Source: Haematococcus lacustris (taxonomy: Eukaryota; Chlorophyta; Chlorophyceae; Chlamydomonadales; Haematococcaceae). Taken from it: a DNA stretch of 64,000 bases. Both the position numbers and the translations under genes were made by a program. The stretch lies in contig JASKMD010000013.1 in NCBI GenBank assembly GCA_030144725.1, positions 2,442,322 to 2,506,321 on the forward strand, read 5' to 3'. Shown here piece by piece: positions 1 to 11,513 of this stretch (its first letter is position 1; each line of letters begins with the position of its first letter). A model generated the notes under the pieces. It had not been told where the DNA came from. It saw only the letters and a program-made list of their open reading frames with translations, and ran no database searches.

Positions 1-2470
1 CAGTTCAAGGTACTGTCATTTTGGGCTCTGCAATGCACCTGCTACATTCCAGCGTGTCATGAATGATGCCTTTGCACCAGTCCTGAACCAGTGTGCCCTG
101 GTGTACCTGGATGACATCTTGGTCATGTCCAAATCTGTGGACGAGCATTTGAAGCATCTCAGAAAGGTCTTTGACCTCCTGAGGCTCAACAAGCTCTATG
201 CCAAGCAGTCCAAATGTGAATTCATGCGTACCACGCTGAAATTCCTTGGCCATGTCATCTTTGCTGGTGCTATTGCTGTGGACCCTGAGAAAATCAAGAG
301 CATTTCTTCCTGGCCTGTGCCTCAATCCCTGCAACAGCTCCAGTCATTCCTAGGTGCTGCTAATTTTGTGCGCAAATTTGTGCATAATTTCAGTGTCCTA
401 GCTGCACCTCTCACAGATCTGTGTGGCAAAGCTGGTGACTCATTTCTGTGGCACAATTGGCCTGCTGATGAGCTGAAAGCCTTTGCTTCCCTCAAAGCTG
501 CTGTTGCCCAGGTCCCCATGCTACGTCTACCTGATCACACCCAGCCCTTCCAGGTCTACTGTGATGCCTCACTCCAAGGAGTAGGAGCAGTCCTGATGCA
601 AGATGGCTACCCCCTTGCATACCTCAGCAAGAAGCTTTCTTCTGCTGAGCGTAACTACACCACTGGTGAGCAAGAGCTTCTTGCCCTCATCACTGCATGC
701 AAGGAGTGGAGGTGTTACCTTGAGGGTGTACCATTCACACTCTTCACCGATCATAAGCCTTTGACTGCTCTGCCCACCCAGAAGGTGCTGTCTAGACGTC
801 AGGCTAGGTGGATGGAGTTCCTGTCACGGTTTACATTTGACCTGCAGTACCTGCCAGGTGATGCTAATCCTGCTGACCCACTGTCCCGGATACCTGCTGG
901 ACCCCAGGACTGTGCCATGGTGTGTGTTGTTACCACCCGGCGGCAAGCTAAACAGTCTTTGGAGAGGGGGGAAGTGCGTGTGGCGCAGGCTCTGCCCCAG
1001 GTTCCACCTGTGGGTACTCCCTCAAATGCCCCCACTGCCGTTGATGCTTTGGCCCCCCGGCCCACAGTGTCTGATAACCCTGTTGCTGCTCACCATAGTA
1101 GGCTCCCTGAGCTTGAGGCCCCATCTGCTGCTGACACCTCAGTGCACTATCCTGCAGCTCCTGCCCACCCATTGGAACTGGCTGATCACCTGGTCCATGG
1201 CTACCGGCTTGACCCTGCGTTTACTGCTGAAGCTGATCTGTCTGGCATGTACATGGACGACCATGGCCTGTGGCGGCGCACTGGCAAGGGCACAGTGATG
1301 GTTCCCAATGACCCTGAACTGCGTGAGTACATTCTGCATGAAATGCATGATGCTGCCTATGCTGGTCATGTGGGTATAACCAAAACCCTTGAGAGGCTGT
1401 CACGAGTGTTCTACTGGGACACCATGCGTGCTGATGTCAGGCACTATGTCACTACCTGTGATGCCTGCCAGCGTGACAAGTCCTCCACACTGAAGCCTGG
1501 TGGCTTACTCAACCCACTGTCCATTCCAGATTACCGTTGGGAGTCAGTGTCAATGGACCTGATCACCAAGCTGCCATCTGCTTCACATGGGTTTGATGCC
1601 ATCTGTGTCTTTGTTGACAGGCTCAGTAAAATGGTGCACTTTGTGCCCTGCAAGGAGAGCATGAATGCCAAGGGCTTTGCCCGTCTGTTTGTTGACAATG
1701 TCTTCAAACTGCATGGCCTGCCAAAAGACATGGTCTCTGACCGAGGTCCCCATTTCCACAACACTTTCTGGCACCATGTGCAGAAGTTGCTGGGCATGAG
1801 AGGTTCCTTGTCTTCCTCCTATCACCCTCAGTCTGATGGCCAGACTGAGAGGTACAACCGTGTGTTGGAAGAGATGCTACGTCATTACATCTCTCCCACC
1901 CAAGCTGATTGGCCTGACTATCTGTCACTTGCTGAGTTTGCTGTGAACAACTCATGGCAAGAGTCCATCAAGTCTACACCGTTCCTGGTTAATACCGGAC
2001 AGTCCCCCATTACCCCTATGCTCCACTCTCTACCTGACAAGGGGCGGTGCCCTGAAGGCCTGTCCTATGCTACTTGGTGGCAGGAGGCTGTGGCTAAGGC
2101 CAAGCTATGCATGCAGGCTGCTCAGCAACGTCAAGCTGCCTATGCCAACCAGGACCGTCGAGATGTGCATTACAAGGTGGGTCAAATGGTCCTGCTCAGC
2201 ACTAAGAACATGAGGTTGAAGCCAGGCAAAGCACGTAAGCTGCTGCCACGTTTTGTGGGGCCCTTCAAGGTGCTTGGCTTGGTTGGTCAGGTTGCAGTGA
2301 ACCTGCAGCTGCCTGCCTCCATGTCACGACTTCACCCTGTGTTCCATGTGTCACTCATCAAACCCTACACTGGCACTGATGTGGGCTTCATGCCTCCGCC
2401 TGTTGAGTGGCTTGATGAGGAGCCTGTGTACTATGTTGAGCGTCTGCTGGACCACAGACATGTGCATGCA
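1..2470 (+). pseudogene. Pol polyprotein of outer Ty3 element, 5' segment (RT-RNase H-integrase), interrupted
   Basis: Encodes reverse transcriptase (YLDD catalytic box near residue 17 of the ORF that opens at 59), RNase H (FQVYCDAS, then TGEQELLA and FTDHKPL), integrase with an H-H-C-C zinc finger (HEMHDAAYAGH ... CDACQ) and a DDE core (SMDLITKLP, VSDRGPHF, then HPQSDGQTER). Upstream of 59 the usual FGLxNAPATFQ region of RT is recognisable, but one extra T in the run at 19-22 puts it in another frame, so the readable ORF starts only at 59. The reading frame is lost at 2471, where the inner element begins; the ORF then runs 110 bp into the inner LTR before stopping. The missing end of the protein resumes at 9001. 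This copy should be inactive. Confidence 0.9.
2466..2470. repeat. Target-site duplication ATGCA (left)
   Basis: Five bases directly before the left LTR match the five bases directly after the right LTR, as expected for Ty3/gypsy integration. Confidence 0.9.
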
Positions 2471-2697
2471 TGTCACAAAGTGGCAATGCTAAAGGGCCTA
2501 CTTGCCCGCGGAAATAGTGAAGTCGTGATTGGGTCGCTCCTTCCTCGCGATCCAACGTCCGTAGCTTCCTTACGGGGATAGTCTCTTGTTGCCCTTGCAC
2601 CAAGTCCCCGTTAGCTCTACGGCCCGCGGTGGTATTTCACCGTCACACTTCGTGTAAACAGAGGTTGGGCCTCTCCCGAGCCATGCACTCTGTTACA
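2471..2697 (-). repeat. 3' LTR of inner Ty3 element (227 bp)
   Basis: On the plus strand it reads TGTCACAAAG ... TCTGTTACA, and it repeats at 8769-8995 with no difference that I could see. Because the element is on the minus strand, this is its 3' LTR. Confidence 0.95.
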
Positions 2698-2706
2698 ATC
2701 CCCCCG
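2698..2706 (-). other. Polypurine tract of inner Ty3 element
   Basis: The minus strand reads CGGGGGGAT directly before the 3' LTR, a short G-rich tract in the position used to prime plus-strand synthesis. Confidence 0.6.
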
Positions 2707-3213
2707 ACTTGGCCAAAACCCGTCCTCGGGATAAAAGACCAAGGGAGCGCCATTCCACAAGGTAGCTAGTCTCATGAGGGCTCCGGCAGTGTTGGTGCAC
2801 AGGATTAGAACCATTGCGTGATCAGCGCGAATGATTTGGGCGTGTTCGGACCGGTACCGAGTTGTTACGCCGCACCAAGGACGACAGTGCACACATACAG
2901 ATGGCTAAGAGCATTCTCGCTCATGATAGCCCTGCTTACACTGTTTGGGAGATGCACACATACAGCAACCAGGGTCCTGCTCACACCACGTCTGGTGTGC
3001 ACATACAGACGACCACATAGTCCTGCTTGCACTCCTGTCCTTATGTCACTGCACTGTGCTCTATGACAATTAACACTGGGGCTTTGCAACAACCGCGCAG
3101 CTTGTCATGCACTTGTCAAATGTGAAGCTCATGTTCACCATGGAGCAAACACAAATGCTTCGACACCCATGAGGTGCCGGCAGCTACTTCATCTGGCCTG
3201 ATGAGTAGAGGGA

Positions 3214-6200
3214 CTAGATGATCTCGGGGGTCGGGATCAAAGTACCCTTGTATTCTTTGATGAGATCCTTGGATATGTTCTTGGCAGGTTCCCATAAGTC
3301 GTGCTCGGGGCCATAGCCAGCCCACCTGACCAAGTATTCAACTCGACCCTTGACGGTCCTATGTTTCAGGATGCGCTCGACCAGGAACCACTGACCGTCG
3401 CCCAAGTCAAGGGGAGGAGGGGGTAGGATCATCCCCGGCCCATCTCTGTGGAGCTTGAGCTTAGACACATGGAATACATCATGTATCTTGAACCCATCGG
3501 GAAGCTTGACCCTGTAGGCTACTTCATTGATCTTTGCCGTGATAGGCATCGGGCCAATGTACAAGGGTAGCAGCTTAGGAGATCCCGGGTTCTTGAACCT
3601 GAGGTGTTTGGTACTAAGAAGCACCTGATCACCCACTTGGAACTTAACGTCCGTATGGTTCATGTCATAGTACGCCTTCTGCCTGTGCCGGGCAGCATGG
3701 ATAGCCTGTTTGGCTTTTTCCAAGTTTGAGTAGATGACCTTTGTAAAGTCTCTTGCACTTTCATTTGCCGTGGACTCTAAATCCAGAGTGAGAGGGAGAC
3801 GGGGGTCGAAGCCACGGTTCAACCGGAATGGCGTCGTCCGTATTGATGTGTGGAAAGAGTTGTTGATGGCAAACTCGATGGGTGCCAGGAACTGATCCCA
3901 ATCATTGAACTCTGCCCCCACATAATGTCTCAGCATGTCTTCCATTACTTTGTTGACCCTTTCCGTTTGACCATCGGTCTGCGGATGGAAAGCAGTTGAC
4001 ATGCACTGCTTCGACTGCATGATCTTCATGAGTCCTTTGAAGAACTCCCCTTGGAACCTTGTATCTCTATCAGAGATGATGGTCCTAGGCATGCCATGCA
4101 GTTTGAAGACATTGTCAAAGAAGAGCTTTGCTACTTGTATTCCTCCACTCTTTTCGGTCATGGCCATTAGGTGTACCATCTTGGTCAACCTATCGACGAC
4201 CACGAGGATTGAGTCATTGCCAGCCTCGGACTTGGGTAGCTTGACCACAAAGTCCATACTCACACTATCCCATGGGTATTCAGGCACGGGAAGGGGTTGC
4301 AGCAAGCCAGCTGGCTTCTTTGTGCTTGACTTGTTTCGTTGACACACTTGGCACCCGCGCACATATGCTGTCACGAAAGCATGCATCCCTGGCCACCAGA
4401 AATGTGAGGCCACTGCCTGGAATGTTTTCTCTAGACCTCCATGCCCGCTTGTGGTTGCGTTATGGAGCTCATAGAGGATACCCTTTCTCAACCCTGGGAC
4501 GTCAGGCACGACCACTTGTTTGTCGCGGTACCATATGCCTGAATCACTAAGCCGCAGGTTCTGCGTATTGTGATCGTCCTCAAACCATGGGTCTTGTTTG
4601 TACCCTTCTTGAATGGTTAGGAGCACATTGTATGTGTCATCCGGGGATTGGGGATTCCTTAGTTCTGTGTGAGTCACCTCAAAAGTAACCTTCTTCTTTG
4701 CAGGCCTCTTGGGTTTTGGCTTCTTAACCACCTCAGCGGGAATAGGTTGTTGCGTTGGTTTCGCATTACCTGTGCCGCTACGTGTCACGGCCATTAGAAG
4801 CGCCGTCACTCGTACGGGTGGATAGCGAGACAATGGATCGGCCACATTGATCTTGCCGGGTTTATACTCCCATGAGAGTTGTTTGAATCTCTGTAGAAAT
4901 TCTGACCATCTGGTCTGCCGTCTTGAGAGGTTAGGCTGTGTTTGAAGGTATACCAATGGGTTGTGGTCTGTTATGACTCTGAACTTCACCCCCTCCAAAA
5001 AGCATCGCCATGTCTTTAGAGCATGGACGACTGCCAAGAGCTCCTGCTCACCCGTTGTGTAGTTAACTTCAGCTGGCAACAGGCGCCTGCTTTCGTAGGC
5101 GATAGGGTGTTTGTCTTGCATTAACACCGCGCCTATGCCAGTCACAGATGCATCACAGAGCACCTGGAATTCCTTGTTGAAATCTGGCAATGATAACACG
5201 GGAGCATTTGATAGAGCGTGCTTGACGCCTTGAAAAGCCTCCTCACATTTGTCATCCCAGCACCACGTTACATCCTTTTTGGTAAGGTTTGTTAGCGGTT
5301 CCACCAGCTTGGCAAAACCTTGGATGAACATCCTAAAATAGGTGGCGAGGCCGACAAATGAGCGTATAGCGGCAACATCATTGAGTGGTGGCCAATCTTT
5401 GATGCTCTGTATCTTAGCTGGGTCAGGACGAATGCCATTGACACCGACTAGATGTCCGAGGAACTTAAGCTCAGACTTCTCAAACTCGCACTTTTTCAGC
5501 TTGGCATATAGTTCATGCTCCTTAAGGATGCGGAACACAATTTCCAAATGCTTCAAGTGCTCAGCTTTGTTTTTGCTGAACACAAGGATATCGTCGAGGT
5601 ATACCACGACAAAGTCATTGAGGTAATCCCGGAATATATCATTCATGACCGCCTGGAACGTGGCGGGAGCATTGGTGAGGCCGAAGCTTAGCACTTTGAA
5701 CTGGTAATGTCCATAAGGTGTGCGGAAAGCCGATTTGGGTACATCCTCTGGTTGGATGCGGATTTGATGATAGCCAGACTGCAAATCAAGGCTGCTAAAT
5801 ACTGTAGCACCATGCAGACGGTCGAGCAATTGATCTATCCGTGGCAAAGGGTATTTGTTTTTCACAGTAACCTTGTTCAATGCCCGGTAGTCAATGCACA
5901 TGCGTAGAGAGCCATCTGCTTTGGTCACAAACAAAACAGGTGCACCAAAAGGTGAGGAGCTAGGTTCGATAAGATCATGAGCTAAGAGCTCTTTGATTTG
6001 TCTTTCGACCTCTTGCAGTTCCGCTGGAGACATCCGATACATGGGTCGGAATGGCGGCTTCGCTCCTGGCTCAAGGGGAATGGTATGCGCGACCTTGCGC
6101 GTTGGTGGGAGTCCCCGCAACTCCTCCGAGAATATTGTGTGATATTCGTTGATCAACCTTTTTACAGGCGCGCTGACCTTTAGGTCGTTTAAGCGCTCGT

Positions 6201-6831
6201 CAATTGTATCGACGATGGCTGAAGTCACATAGACCATGACCGCGTGTTGTCCTTTGCTTACATCGCGTTTGGCTTTACTCATGCTTATGCAAGAGATGCC
6301 AAGGGAGTTAGCTTGGTCTGCCAGTGGTTTGGGAATTAGTGTGCACCGCCGATTGTACGGCCCTTTAATTGCACAAACTTGTTCCTTGTAGTCCAACACC
6401 ACTTTGTTGGTAAGCATGAAGTCTTGACCAAGTATGATATCCTGTTGAGAAGCCATGTCGATTACAAAACATGTACAGGCTTTAACAAGGCCATGCATTT
6501 TGACTTTGATGTTGCATTGTCCTTGGGTCTCACCCTGACTGCCATTGGCTAGTACGACGGGGCGAGAACAACCAATGGTTCTCAGCTGTAGCCTGGCAAC
6601 AACATCCTTGCTTATGAAGCAATGGGTCGCGCCCGAATCCATGAGCACAGTCACAGGATTACACTTGACAGTGGCACCAAATGTCATCAGTGGGGCACTT
6701 GCAGTTTTGTTCACAGTTGTCACACACAACATGGAAACACTGACAGGCGCATCACTAAACACTTGAACAGCGCAGGACGGAGTTTCACCGTTGGTCCGCA
6801 TTAAGCTGCCTTTAGGAAAAGTGTGTATCAA
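3214..6831 (-). CDS. pol: Pol polyprotein of inner Ty3 element (protease-RT-RNase H-integrase-chromodomain)
   Basis: An uninterrupted 1205-residue ORF. Domains in order: aspartic protease ([10 protein letters not shown] near residue 67), reverse transcriptase (PMYRMSPAE, then [15 protein letters not shown], then [13 protein letters not shown]), RNase H ([24 protein letters not shown]), integrase with H-H-C-C finger ([10 protein letters not shown] ... [10 protein letters not shown]) and DDE core ([31 protein letters not shown]), a GPY-like module (LYIGPMPI) and a C-terminal chromodomain (VERILKHR ... YLVRWAGYG ... DLWEPAKNI). It makes the enzymes for reverse transcription and integration. It is in a different frame from the gag ORF that stops at 6920, and its first ATG is 88 nt after that stop, so it needs frameshifting or independent initiation. 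All catalytic motifs look intact. Confidence 0.95.
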   Translation of the reverse strand: MIHTFPKGSLMRTNGETPSCAVQVFSDAPVSVSMLCVTTVNKTASAPLMTFGATVKCNPVTVLMDSGATHCFISKDVVARLQLRTIGCSRPVVLANGSQGETQGQCNIKVKMHGLVKACTCFVIDMASQQDIILGQDFMLTNKVVLDYKEQVCAIKGPYNRRCTLIPKPLADQANSLGISCISMSKAKRDVSKGQHAVMVYVTSAIVDTIDERLNDLKVSAPVKRLINEYHTIFSEELRGLPPTRKVAHTIPLEPGAKPPFRPMYRMSPAELQEVERQIKELLAHDLIEPSSSPFGAPVLFVTKADGSLRMCIDYRALNKVTVKNKYPLPRIDQLLDRLHGATVFSSLDLQSGYHQIRIQPEDVPKSAFRTPYGHYQFKVLSFGLTNAPATFQAVMNDIFRDYLNDFVVVYLDDILVFSKNKAEHLKHLEIVFRILKEHELYAKLKKCEFEKSELKFLGHLVGVNGIRPDPAKIQSIKDWPPLNDVAAIRSFVGLATYFRMFIQGFAKLVEPLTNLTKKDVTWCWDDKCEEAFQGVKHALSNAPVLSLPDFNKEFQVLCDASVTGIGAVLMQDKHPIAYESRRLLPAEVNYTTGEQELLAVVHALKTWRCFLEGVKFRVITDHNPLVYLQTQPNLSRRQTRWSEFLQRFKQLSWEYKPGKINVADPLSRYPPVRVTALLMAVTRSGTGNAKPTQQPIPAEVVKKPKPKRPAKKKVTFEVTHTELRNPQSPDDTYNVLLTIQEGYKQDPWFEDDHNTQNLRLSDSGIWYRDKQVVVPDVPGLRKGILYELHNATTSGHGGLEKTFQAVASHFWWPGMHAFVTAYVRGCQVCQRNKSSTKKPAGLLQPLPVPEYPWDSVSMDFVVKLPKSEAGNDSILVVVDRLTKMVHLMAMTEKSGGIQVAKLFFDNVFKLHGMPRTIISDRDTRFQGEFFKGLMKIMQSKQCMSTAFHPQTDGQTERVNKVMEDMLRHYVGAEFNDWDQFLAPIEFAINNSFHTSIRTTPFRLNRGFDPRLPLTLDLESTANESARDFTKVIYSNLEKAKQAIHAARHRQKAYYDMNHTDVKFQVGDQVLLSTKHLRFKNPGSPKLLPLYIGPMPITAKINEVAYRVKLPDGFKIHDVFHVSKLKLHRDGPGMILPPPPLDLGDGQWFLVERILKHRTVKGRVEYLVRWAGYGPEHDLWEPAKNISKDLIKEYKGTLIPTPEII

Positions 6832-6919
6832 GTGCCAGCCTTCAGTAAGCTGCTTCCACTCACGCCAGGTATGGCCACGCTTGATCCTTGTCGGTCAGAT
6901 GTCTTGCTGACCCGGATTG

Positions 6920-8510
6920 TCAGGTGCGGTTATCATGACCGCCCCGTCCCTCGCCGCGGCCACCGCGGCCACCTCGGCCTCCACGGTTGTTGTTCGGGTC
7001 GTTGTGGTAGTGCTCACGGGAATAGTCTCCACGTCCACGGGCACGGCCTCGGCCTCCGGTGCGGCCGCCGCGGCCACCGCCACGGGCACCACAGCCACCG
7101 TCCTCACTGGGAGGTGCGCTTGCAGGGCGCTTGCGATCCTTCTCCGCAAACAGCGGTCTGACGCACTGCGTCCACTCATGGAAGTGGAGTCCACAGGCAG
7201 AAGGGCCCCAGTTGGGGTGGTTGGCCAGGTCGCCGAGCTTCATGCTGGCGGCGTACTCAAGGTAATGCCTTAGCCGGTTGGCAGGGCCGGTCGCAAACCA
7301 CGCTTGCACAGCCTCATGCTCCTTTGGGCCCATGTACAGGCCAGGACCCGCCTCCAGCTCGTCGGCAGTGAAGGCGTCCTCTTGCCATAGCTCCTCATCC
7401 TCGGTGATGGGTGGGGGCAGTGGCGGGACAGCGTTTGACGGGCCAGGCGCTCCCGCTGCCAATGGCAGCGAAGGATTAGCACCTGCCGCCTCCGATGTGG
7501 CCATGAAGGAGAAGAGAACGTTCTCATTGAAGCTGGGGTGCAGGCTTGCCTTTTGCGCTCGGGTTTGCTCAGTGGCACTCAGCTCATGGACGTGCTTGGT
7601 GAGCATCGCCTCCACCCCACCAGGGAACTGGCTCAGGATAGTTGTGCTTCGGAGACTCGATTTGCCCCTCCAGCTCACGGCAACGCGCTTGGTTGTGCGC
7701 ATTGCCCGTGCGCAGCTCTTCCTGAGCTCTCTCGCGCAGGGTGCGCTCGAGTTGTGTCTGGCGCTGTGCTGCAGCCAGCTCGTTCGCTGCGGCATCAAGC
7801 TCGGCAGCTCCTGTCGCAGTTGCTGCTGTCGCGCAGCTGTTCACCTCGGCTGTGAGCCGGGCGATGTCTTGGCGCAGAGAAGTGTGCATTGCACTGGCTT
7901 TTGCCTGCTCCTCAGCCTGTTCAGCACTGAGGAAAGGGAGGGAGAGTAGCTCCTGAAGCCGGGCTGTGACCCGCACCAGGTCATCAGACGCAGTCTGCAG
8001 CTGCGCTTTTGCGCTGGTGAAGCGCTCCCTGATCAGTCGGGTGTGCTCAAGTGGTTCCAGCTGAGCCACACGGGCACGCAGTTTTATGACTGCAACCTGC
8101 TCAGTCTGCAGCTTGGACTGCAGGCTCACCATCTCCATCTGCAGCTGACCCACTGTTGGTTCTGGGGCTGCCACTGCTCCAGCTGGTGCTGCTGGGCGGG
8201 AGTGATGGTGAGGTGACACCAAAGGGGGCAGGCGTGCTGTAATAGCACCGCTTGCTGTTCCACCAATGGGTCCCATGCTAGTGGTTGAACCACCGGCTGC
8301 TGGTGACTGGGTGAGGCTTGAGACAGTGTGGTCCTGAGCCCCCACCTCCAGCTTCTTGGGGTCTGTTGTTTGAAGAGCTTCCATGGCCTTTGCGGCTTGC
8401 TCCACCCCAGGGCACTCTGGGCGTGGACGAGACTCAGAGGAGTCGCTTTGCGCCTTAGAAGCTTGGCTTTTTCCGGCCAAGCCATTCCCGAGCTTCTTTG
8501 ATCCGGGCAT
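6920..8510 (-). pseudogene. gag: Gag region of inner Ty3 element: coiled coil plus RGG-rich tail, one apparent frame change
   Basis: Two overlapping minus-strand ORFs make up gag. The first (8510-7584, 308 residues) has a Pro/Ser/Ala-rich start and then about 140 residues of heptad-like coiled coil (LQMEMVSLQSKL ... LERTLRERAQEEL). The second (used from about 7650 to 6920) carries acidic and Pro-rich sequence, an HPNWGPSACGLHFHEW region, and an Arg-Gly-Gly-rich end (RGGRGGRGGRG). The sensible product switches frame once near 7640-7670, which is either a one-base indel or a recoding site. No CCHC zinc knuckle is visible; the RGG box may supply RNA binding instead (inference). Confidence 0.7.
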
Positions 8511-8748
8511 CTATGAAGGCACGCAAAGCAAACACTTATGGGCCGAATTGAGAGCCTCAACGGGATCCCTACGGGATTGCCCTAAGTGCGGGAATGCGGG
8601 TGGTGCCCTTTTGCGGGTTAACCGAGCACGCCCTTTGGGTTGGTGCGATTTAGGCTAAGGTGCTTGTAAGCCCCGCCAAAGAGGAAAAGAAGAAGAAAAA
8701 ACAAAGCGGGACAAGTGCCACGGCCAACGAAGGGGAGCCGAAGCCCCT

Positions 8749-8766
8749 CAACGTGGTCGGAAACCA
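8749..8766 (-). other. Candidate primer-binding site of inner Ty3 element
   Basis: Two bases inside the 5' LTR the minus strand reads TGGTTTCCGACCACG, starting with the TGG that pairs with a tRNA CCA end. I could not assign the tRNA. Confidence 0.55.
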
Positions 8767-8768
8767 AA

Positions 8769-8995
8769 TGTCACAAAGTGGCAATGCTAAAGGGCCTACT
8801 TGCCCGCGGAAATAGTGAAGTCGTGATTGGGTCGCTCCTTCCTCGCGATCCAACGTCCGTAGCTTCCTTACGGGGATAGTCTCTTGTTGCCCTTGCACCA
8901 AGTCCCCGTTAGCTCTACGGCCCGCGGTGGTATTTCACCGTCACACTTCGTGTAAACAGAGGTTGGGCCTCTCCCGAGCCATGCACTCTGTTACA
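8769..8995 (-). repeat. 5' LTR of inner Ty3 element (227 bp)
   Basis: Direct repeat of 2471-2697. It should hold the promoter for minus-strand transcription of gag-pol. Confidence 0.95.
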
Positions 8996-9000
8996 ATGCA
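8996..9000. repeat. Target-site duplication ATGCA (right)
   Basis: Second copy of the 5-bp duplication flanking the inner element; removing one copy restores the outer pol reading frame. Confidence 0.9.
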
Positions 9001-9132
9001 GGAAAGGCCAAGGAGTACCTGGTGCAGTGGGAAGGCTATGATGCCGACCACAACACCTGGGAGCCACGTTCCAACTTGGTTGGCTGTGACAAGATCCTGG
9101 CTGAGTACAATGCAGCTCACAACCTGAAGTAA
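9001..9132 (+). pseudogene. Chromodomain tail of outer Ty3 pol, displaced 6.5 kb by the inner insertion
   Basis: Read in the frame of the upstream pol after removing the inner element and one copy of the 5-bp duplication, this segment encodes the second half of a chromodomain (KEYLVQWEGYD ... NTWEPRSNL ... ILAEY) and a stop codon at 9130-9132. The first half of the domain (a YVERLLDHR-type start) sits just before 2470. In chromoviruses this domain binds modified histone tails and guides integration. The exact fit of the two halves shows that the inner element landed inside an otherwise continuous coding sequence. Confidence 0.9.
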
Positions 9133-9368
9133 GTCCTAGGCCATGCATGCTGGTATGCTGCTGGACTATGGCATTCTCAGCATGCTTGTACCTCTGGTCA
9201 GCTGCTACCTGTGTGGTTATGGTTTCCCTGTGTCTAGTCGGCACGATGGTCTTTGACCGCTCCCTAAGCTATGACCTGGTGCGCCCTTTGGGTTGCCCAG
9301 TAGCTAAATCAGCATGCTGTAGGCAATGCGAGTCACGTGGTTTTACCCGTGGCGGAACGGAAGCCCCT

Positions 9369-9383
9369 TTGGAGGGGGAGGAA
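9369..9383 (+). other. Polypurine tract of outer Ty3 element
   Basis: A purine-rich run (TTGGAGGGGGAGGAA) lies directly before the proposed 3' LTR that starts TGTAAAG at 9384. In LTR retrotransposons this tract primes plus-strand DNA synthesis. Confidence 0.6.
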
Positions 9384-9683
9384 TGTAAAGTGCGCACCTC
9401 TGGAAGAGATTGCCGCTTCGCGTCGTCTGGGCTGTCTCGTGAATGCGAGCCGTCGCGGGACGCGGGTTACACGTGTAGTGTGAGATTTGGCAGGTTAAAG
9501 ACTAGCGACATTGCGTTCGTGAGTACAACTGGTTCGATCCCAGGGAGCCCCGTTCTAAGCTCTAGCCATTCTCGCAACACACCGCTGTAACCCAACACCC
9601 TAGTCGGAAGTCACCGCCTCGACTGGACCGGCCTTCGAGCTTGTGTCAAAAGGTCATCTGACGTTGCGTCCCCGCACGTTACA
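9384..9683 (+). repeat. Proposed 3' LTR of outer Ty3 element (300 bp)
   Basis: Begins TGTAA just after a polypurine tract and ends TTACA, giving the short inverted TG...CA ends usual for LTRs. Its partner is outside the window, so the 3' boundary is inferred. It contains a match to the tRNA B-box (GGTTCGATCCC at about 9531-9541), with no tRNA structure around it. Confidence 0.5.
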
Positions 9684-11513
9684 CCAATGTGATAAACGCT
9701 ATTGAAAACGATGCACTATTGAGAGAGTACTTGCATGCATATTACCAACCCCAGGTTGGGGGCGCCTGAAACACAGTCCTCTATGACTTTGACATCTTCA
9801 AAGTTACATCATGGTCACCAGGCAGAAATAAGGCCACGGGGCTGTGGGGTGTAGGGCGCGACCGATCATATGACTTGCTGAGGAATTGGTCATATGACTG
9901 AATATGACGGCTTAAAGATGTGATATGACCGGGTCTGTAGTCAAGAGGATAATGCTGCAGATCGCCACACCACTCCACCTGGGAACCCCGAGTGTACAGA
10001 GGGTTTGACGTCCTCCAAACCAGTACCATTCTCAGCTGTAGTTAGTAATACTCTTCTCCTCTCCGCCAAAATAGATCACGATTGAGACCGTGGTTGAAAC
10101 CAGATTGAGACCACGGCAACGAGGTTACGGGGTTTTGCGAGTTTTGGCTTAGTTATATATCATCATATTCCATCATGCTTGATCATATGGGGTCATATCT
10201 TATAGATTATTTCGGGCGCGCCTTAGTGGGGTGGCAGTTGAGCTATGAAACTTTGCACGCAGGTGGATGGCATGTAGGGGAGTGTAACTCTCAGAGGAAC
10301 CGAGTCCAAACTCGGTCATGGTGTGGAGTTGTGCGACTGACTGCATGGCCCTGGTCCTGACATGGCTAATGGAGTTGGGGGTCACAGACCAAAGTGAGCT
10401 TTTGACATATTTGAGTATGAGCGTTTGTAACACTGTCTGAGAGGAGCTTAACCTAGTAAGTAGCATGCTGTAAGTCCAAACTGTCGAGCTGTGGCATTGC
10501 CCTAGGTCAGTCCCTCCCAACTGCCTTGAATAGGGGGGGGGATCCCGTACACTGGGTTTATTTCTCGCTCACGTAGCGGACTGATGATCGAAGCACATCA
10601 GGATGTAGAGAACTCACTAAGCTACACGTAATGGGTGTCCCGAGCTTCAATGACTGTACACATGATGCCCAACCTAGGCGTGAACCTGGCCTACATTTTG
10701 TGGGCAGATATCCCCATGCACGCCTCCTTCACCCTCGAGCTTCTAGACATTGCCGTGATGTAGCTAACAAAGTAATGTATGCCCGCGCGCATTGTGTTGC
10801 GACGGCCGCAATCGCGAGATTTGAACCTGAAAAGCCGAAATGCCCGTCTAACGCACTCATACCATTGCTGATGCCTCACTTAGGACAACGGCACACATCT
10901 TAGCATCGATTAGCTCGCACTTGTTATTTGCGTCGCTCGCGCTCTCAAGCGAGAGACGGAGCGGCTCTATACTGTAGCGGTTCATCAAGACACTATGTGC
11001 ACCCTTCACCTTTGATTACAGTAGACTATGTGGGCAGGTAGTCAAAGTGACCGCGGGACTTGTCATATTGTAGCCTTTTCTGCGGGTTCCGCTGTTCCCG
11101 TCCTTAGTTCGTTGCAGCGAGAGCATGTGTGCAGGTACGCAGCCTTCGTTGTGTTGCTCACTACTGAGACATATGCTTCGATCCACGGTGCTCAAACCTG
11201 CCGTGTAACAACACTCCCTCGCCGCACCATGTGTCCTCCCAACCGGCCCCACTAGCACCCCGCCTACACTGGCAAGGCCAGGCCTCTACATTCCATAGCA
11301 ACCCCCCCATGGTACAACCCCAATTTACATCCACCTATAGTTGCTAGCATCCTGACCTTGGATTAAGCCGTCCCCTTGCTAGCATGCTTCAATGCAGCTG
11401 ATGAGCAACAACTTTATGATGGCGAACAACTAGTAGGACTGCAAGCATCCATCAAACACGTGAAAACAGCTTCCCGAGCAACTACAACGTCCCTCGCCGC
11501 ACCACGTGTCCTT
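9684..11513. other. Intergenic, no recognisable gene
   Basis: Mixed-composition DNA between the retrotransposon and the next gene. It holds several CATATGAC-type short repeats (9866-9930) and a 24-bp near-perfect direct repeat (11214-11237 and 11489-11512; CCCTCGCCGCACCA core). The open frames here are short, overlapping and show no family motif. Confidence 0.5.

Larger units (their letters stand above)
2471..8995 (-). mobile_element. Inner, complete Ty3/gypsy chromovirus (6.5 kb) nested in the outer element
   Basis: A full-length LTR retrotransposon on the minus strand. It has two 227-bp LTRs (2471-2697 and 8769-8995) that look identical base for base, a 5-bp target duplication (ATGCA at 2466-2470 and 8996-9000), a primer-binding-site candidate, a polypurine tract, a gag region and an intact 1205-residue pol. 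The target is the chromodomain coding sequence of another Ty3 element in the opposite orientation. Identical LTRs imply a recent insertion. The gag region appears to change frame once, so autonomy is uncertain. Confidence 0.95.
1..9683 (+). mobile_element. Outer Ty3/gypsy (chromovirus-type) retrotransposon, 5' part outside window
   Basis: A plus-strand LTR retrotransposon enters the window inside its reverse transcriptase and runs through RNase H, integrase and a C-terminal chromodomain. The domain order RT-RNase H-integrase-chromodomain is that of Ty3/gypsy chromoviruses. The coding region is split at 2470/9001 by a second retrotransposon. After the pol stop codon at 9132 there is a purine-rich tract at 9369-9383 and then a TG...CA segment, 9384-9683, proposed as its 3' LTR. 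The 5' LTR lies outside the window, so target-site duplications and LTR identity cannot be checked. Confidence 0.85.
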
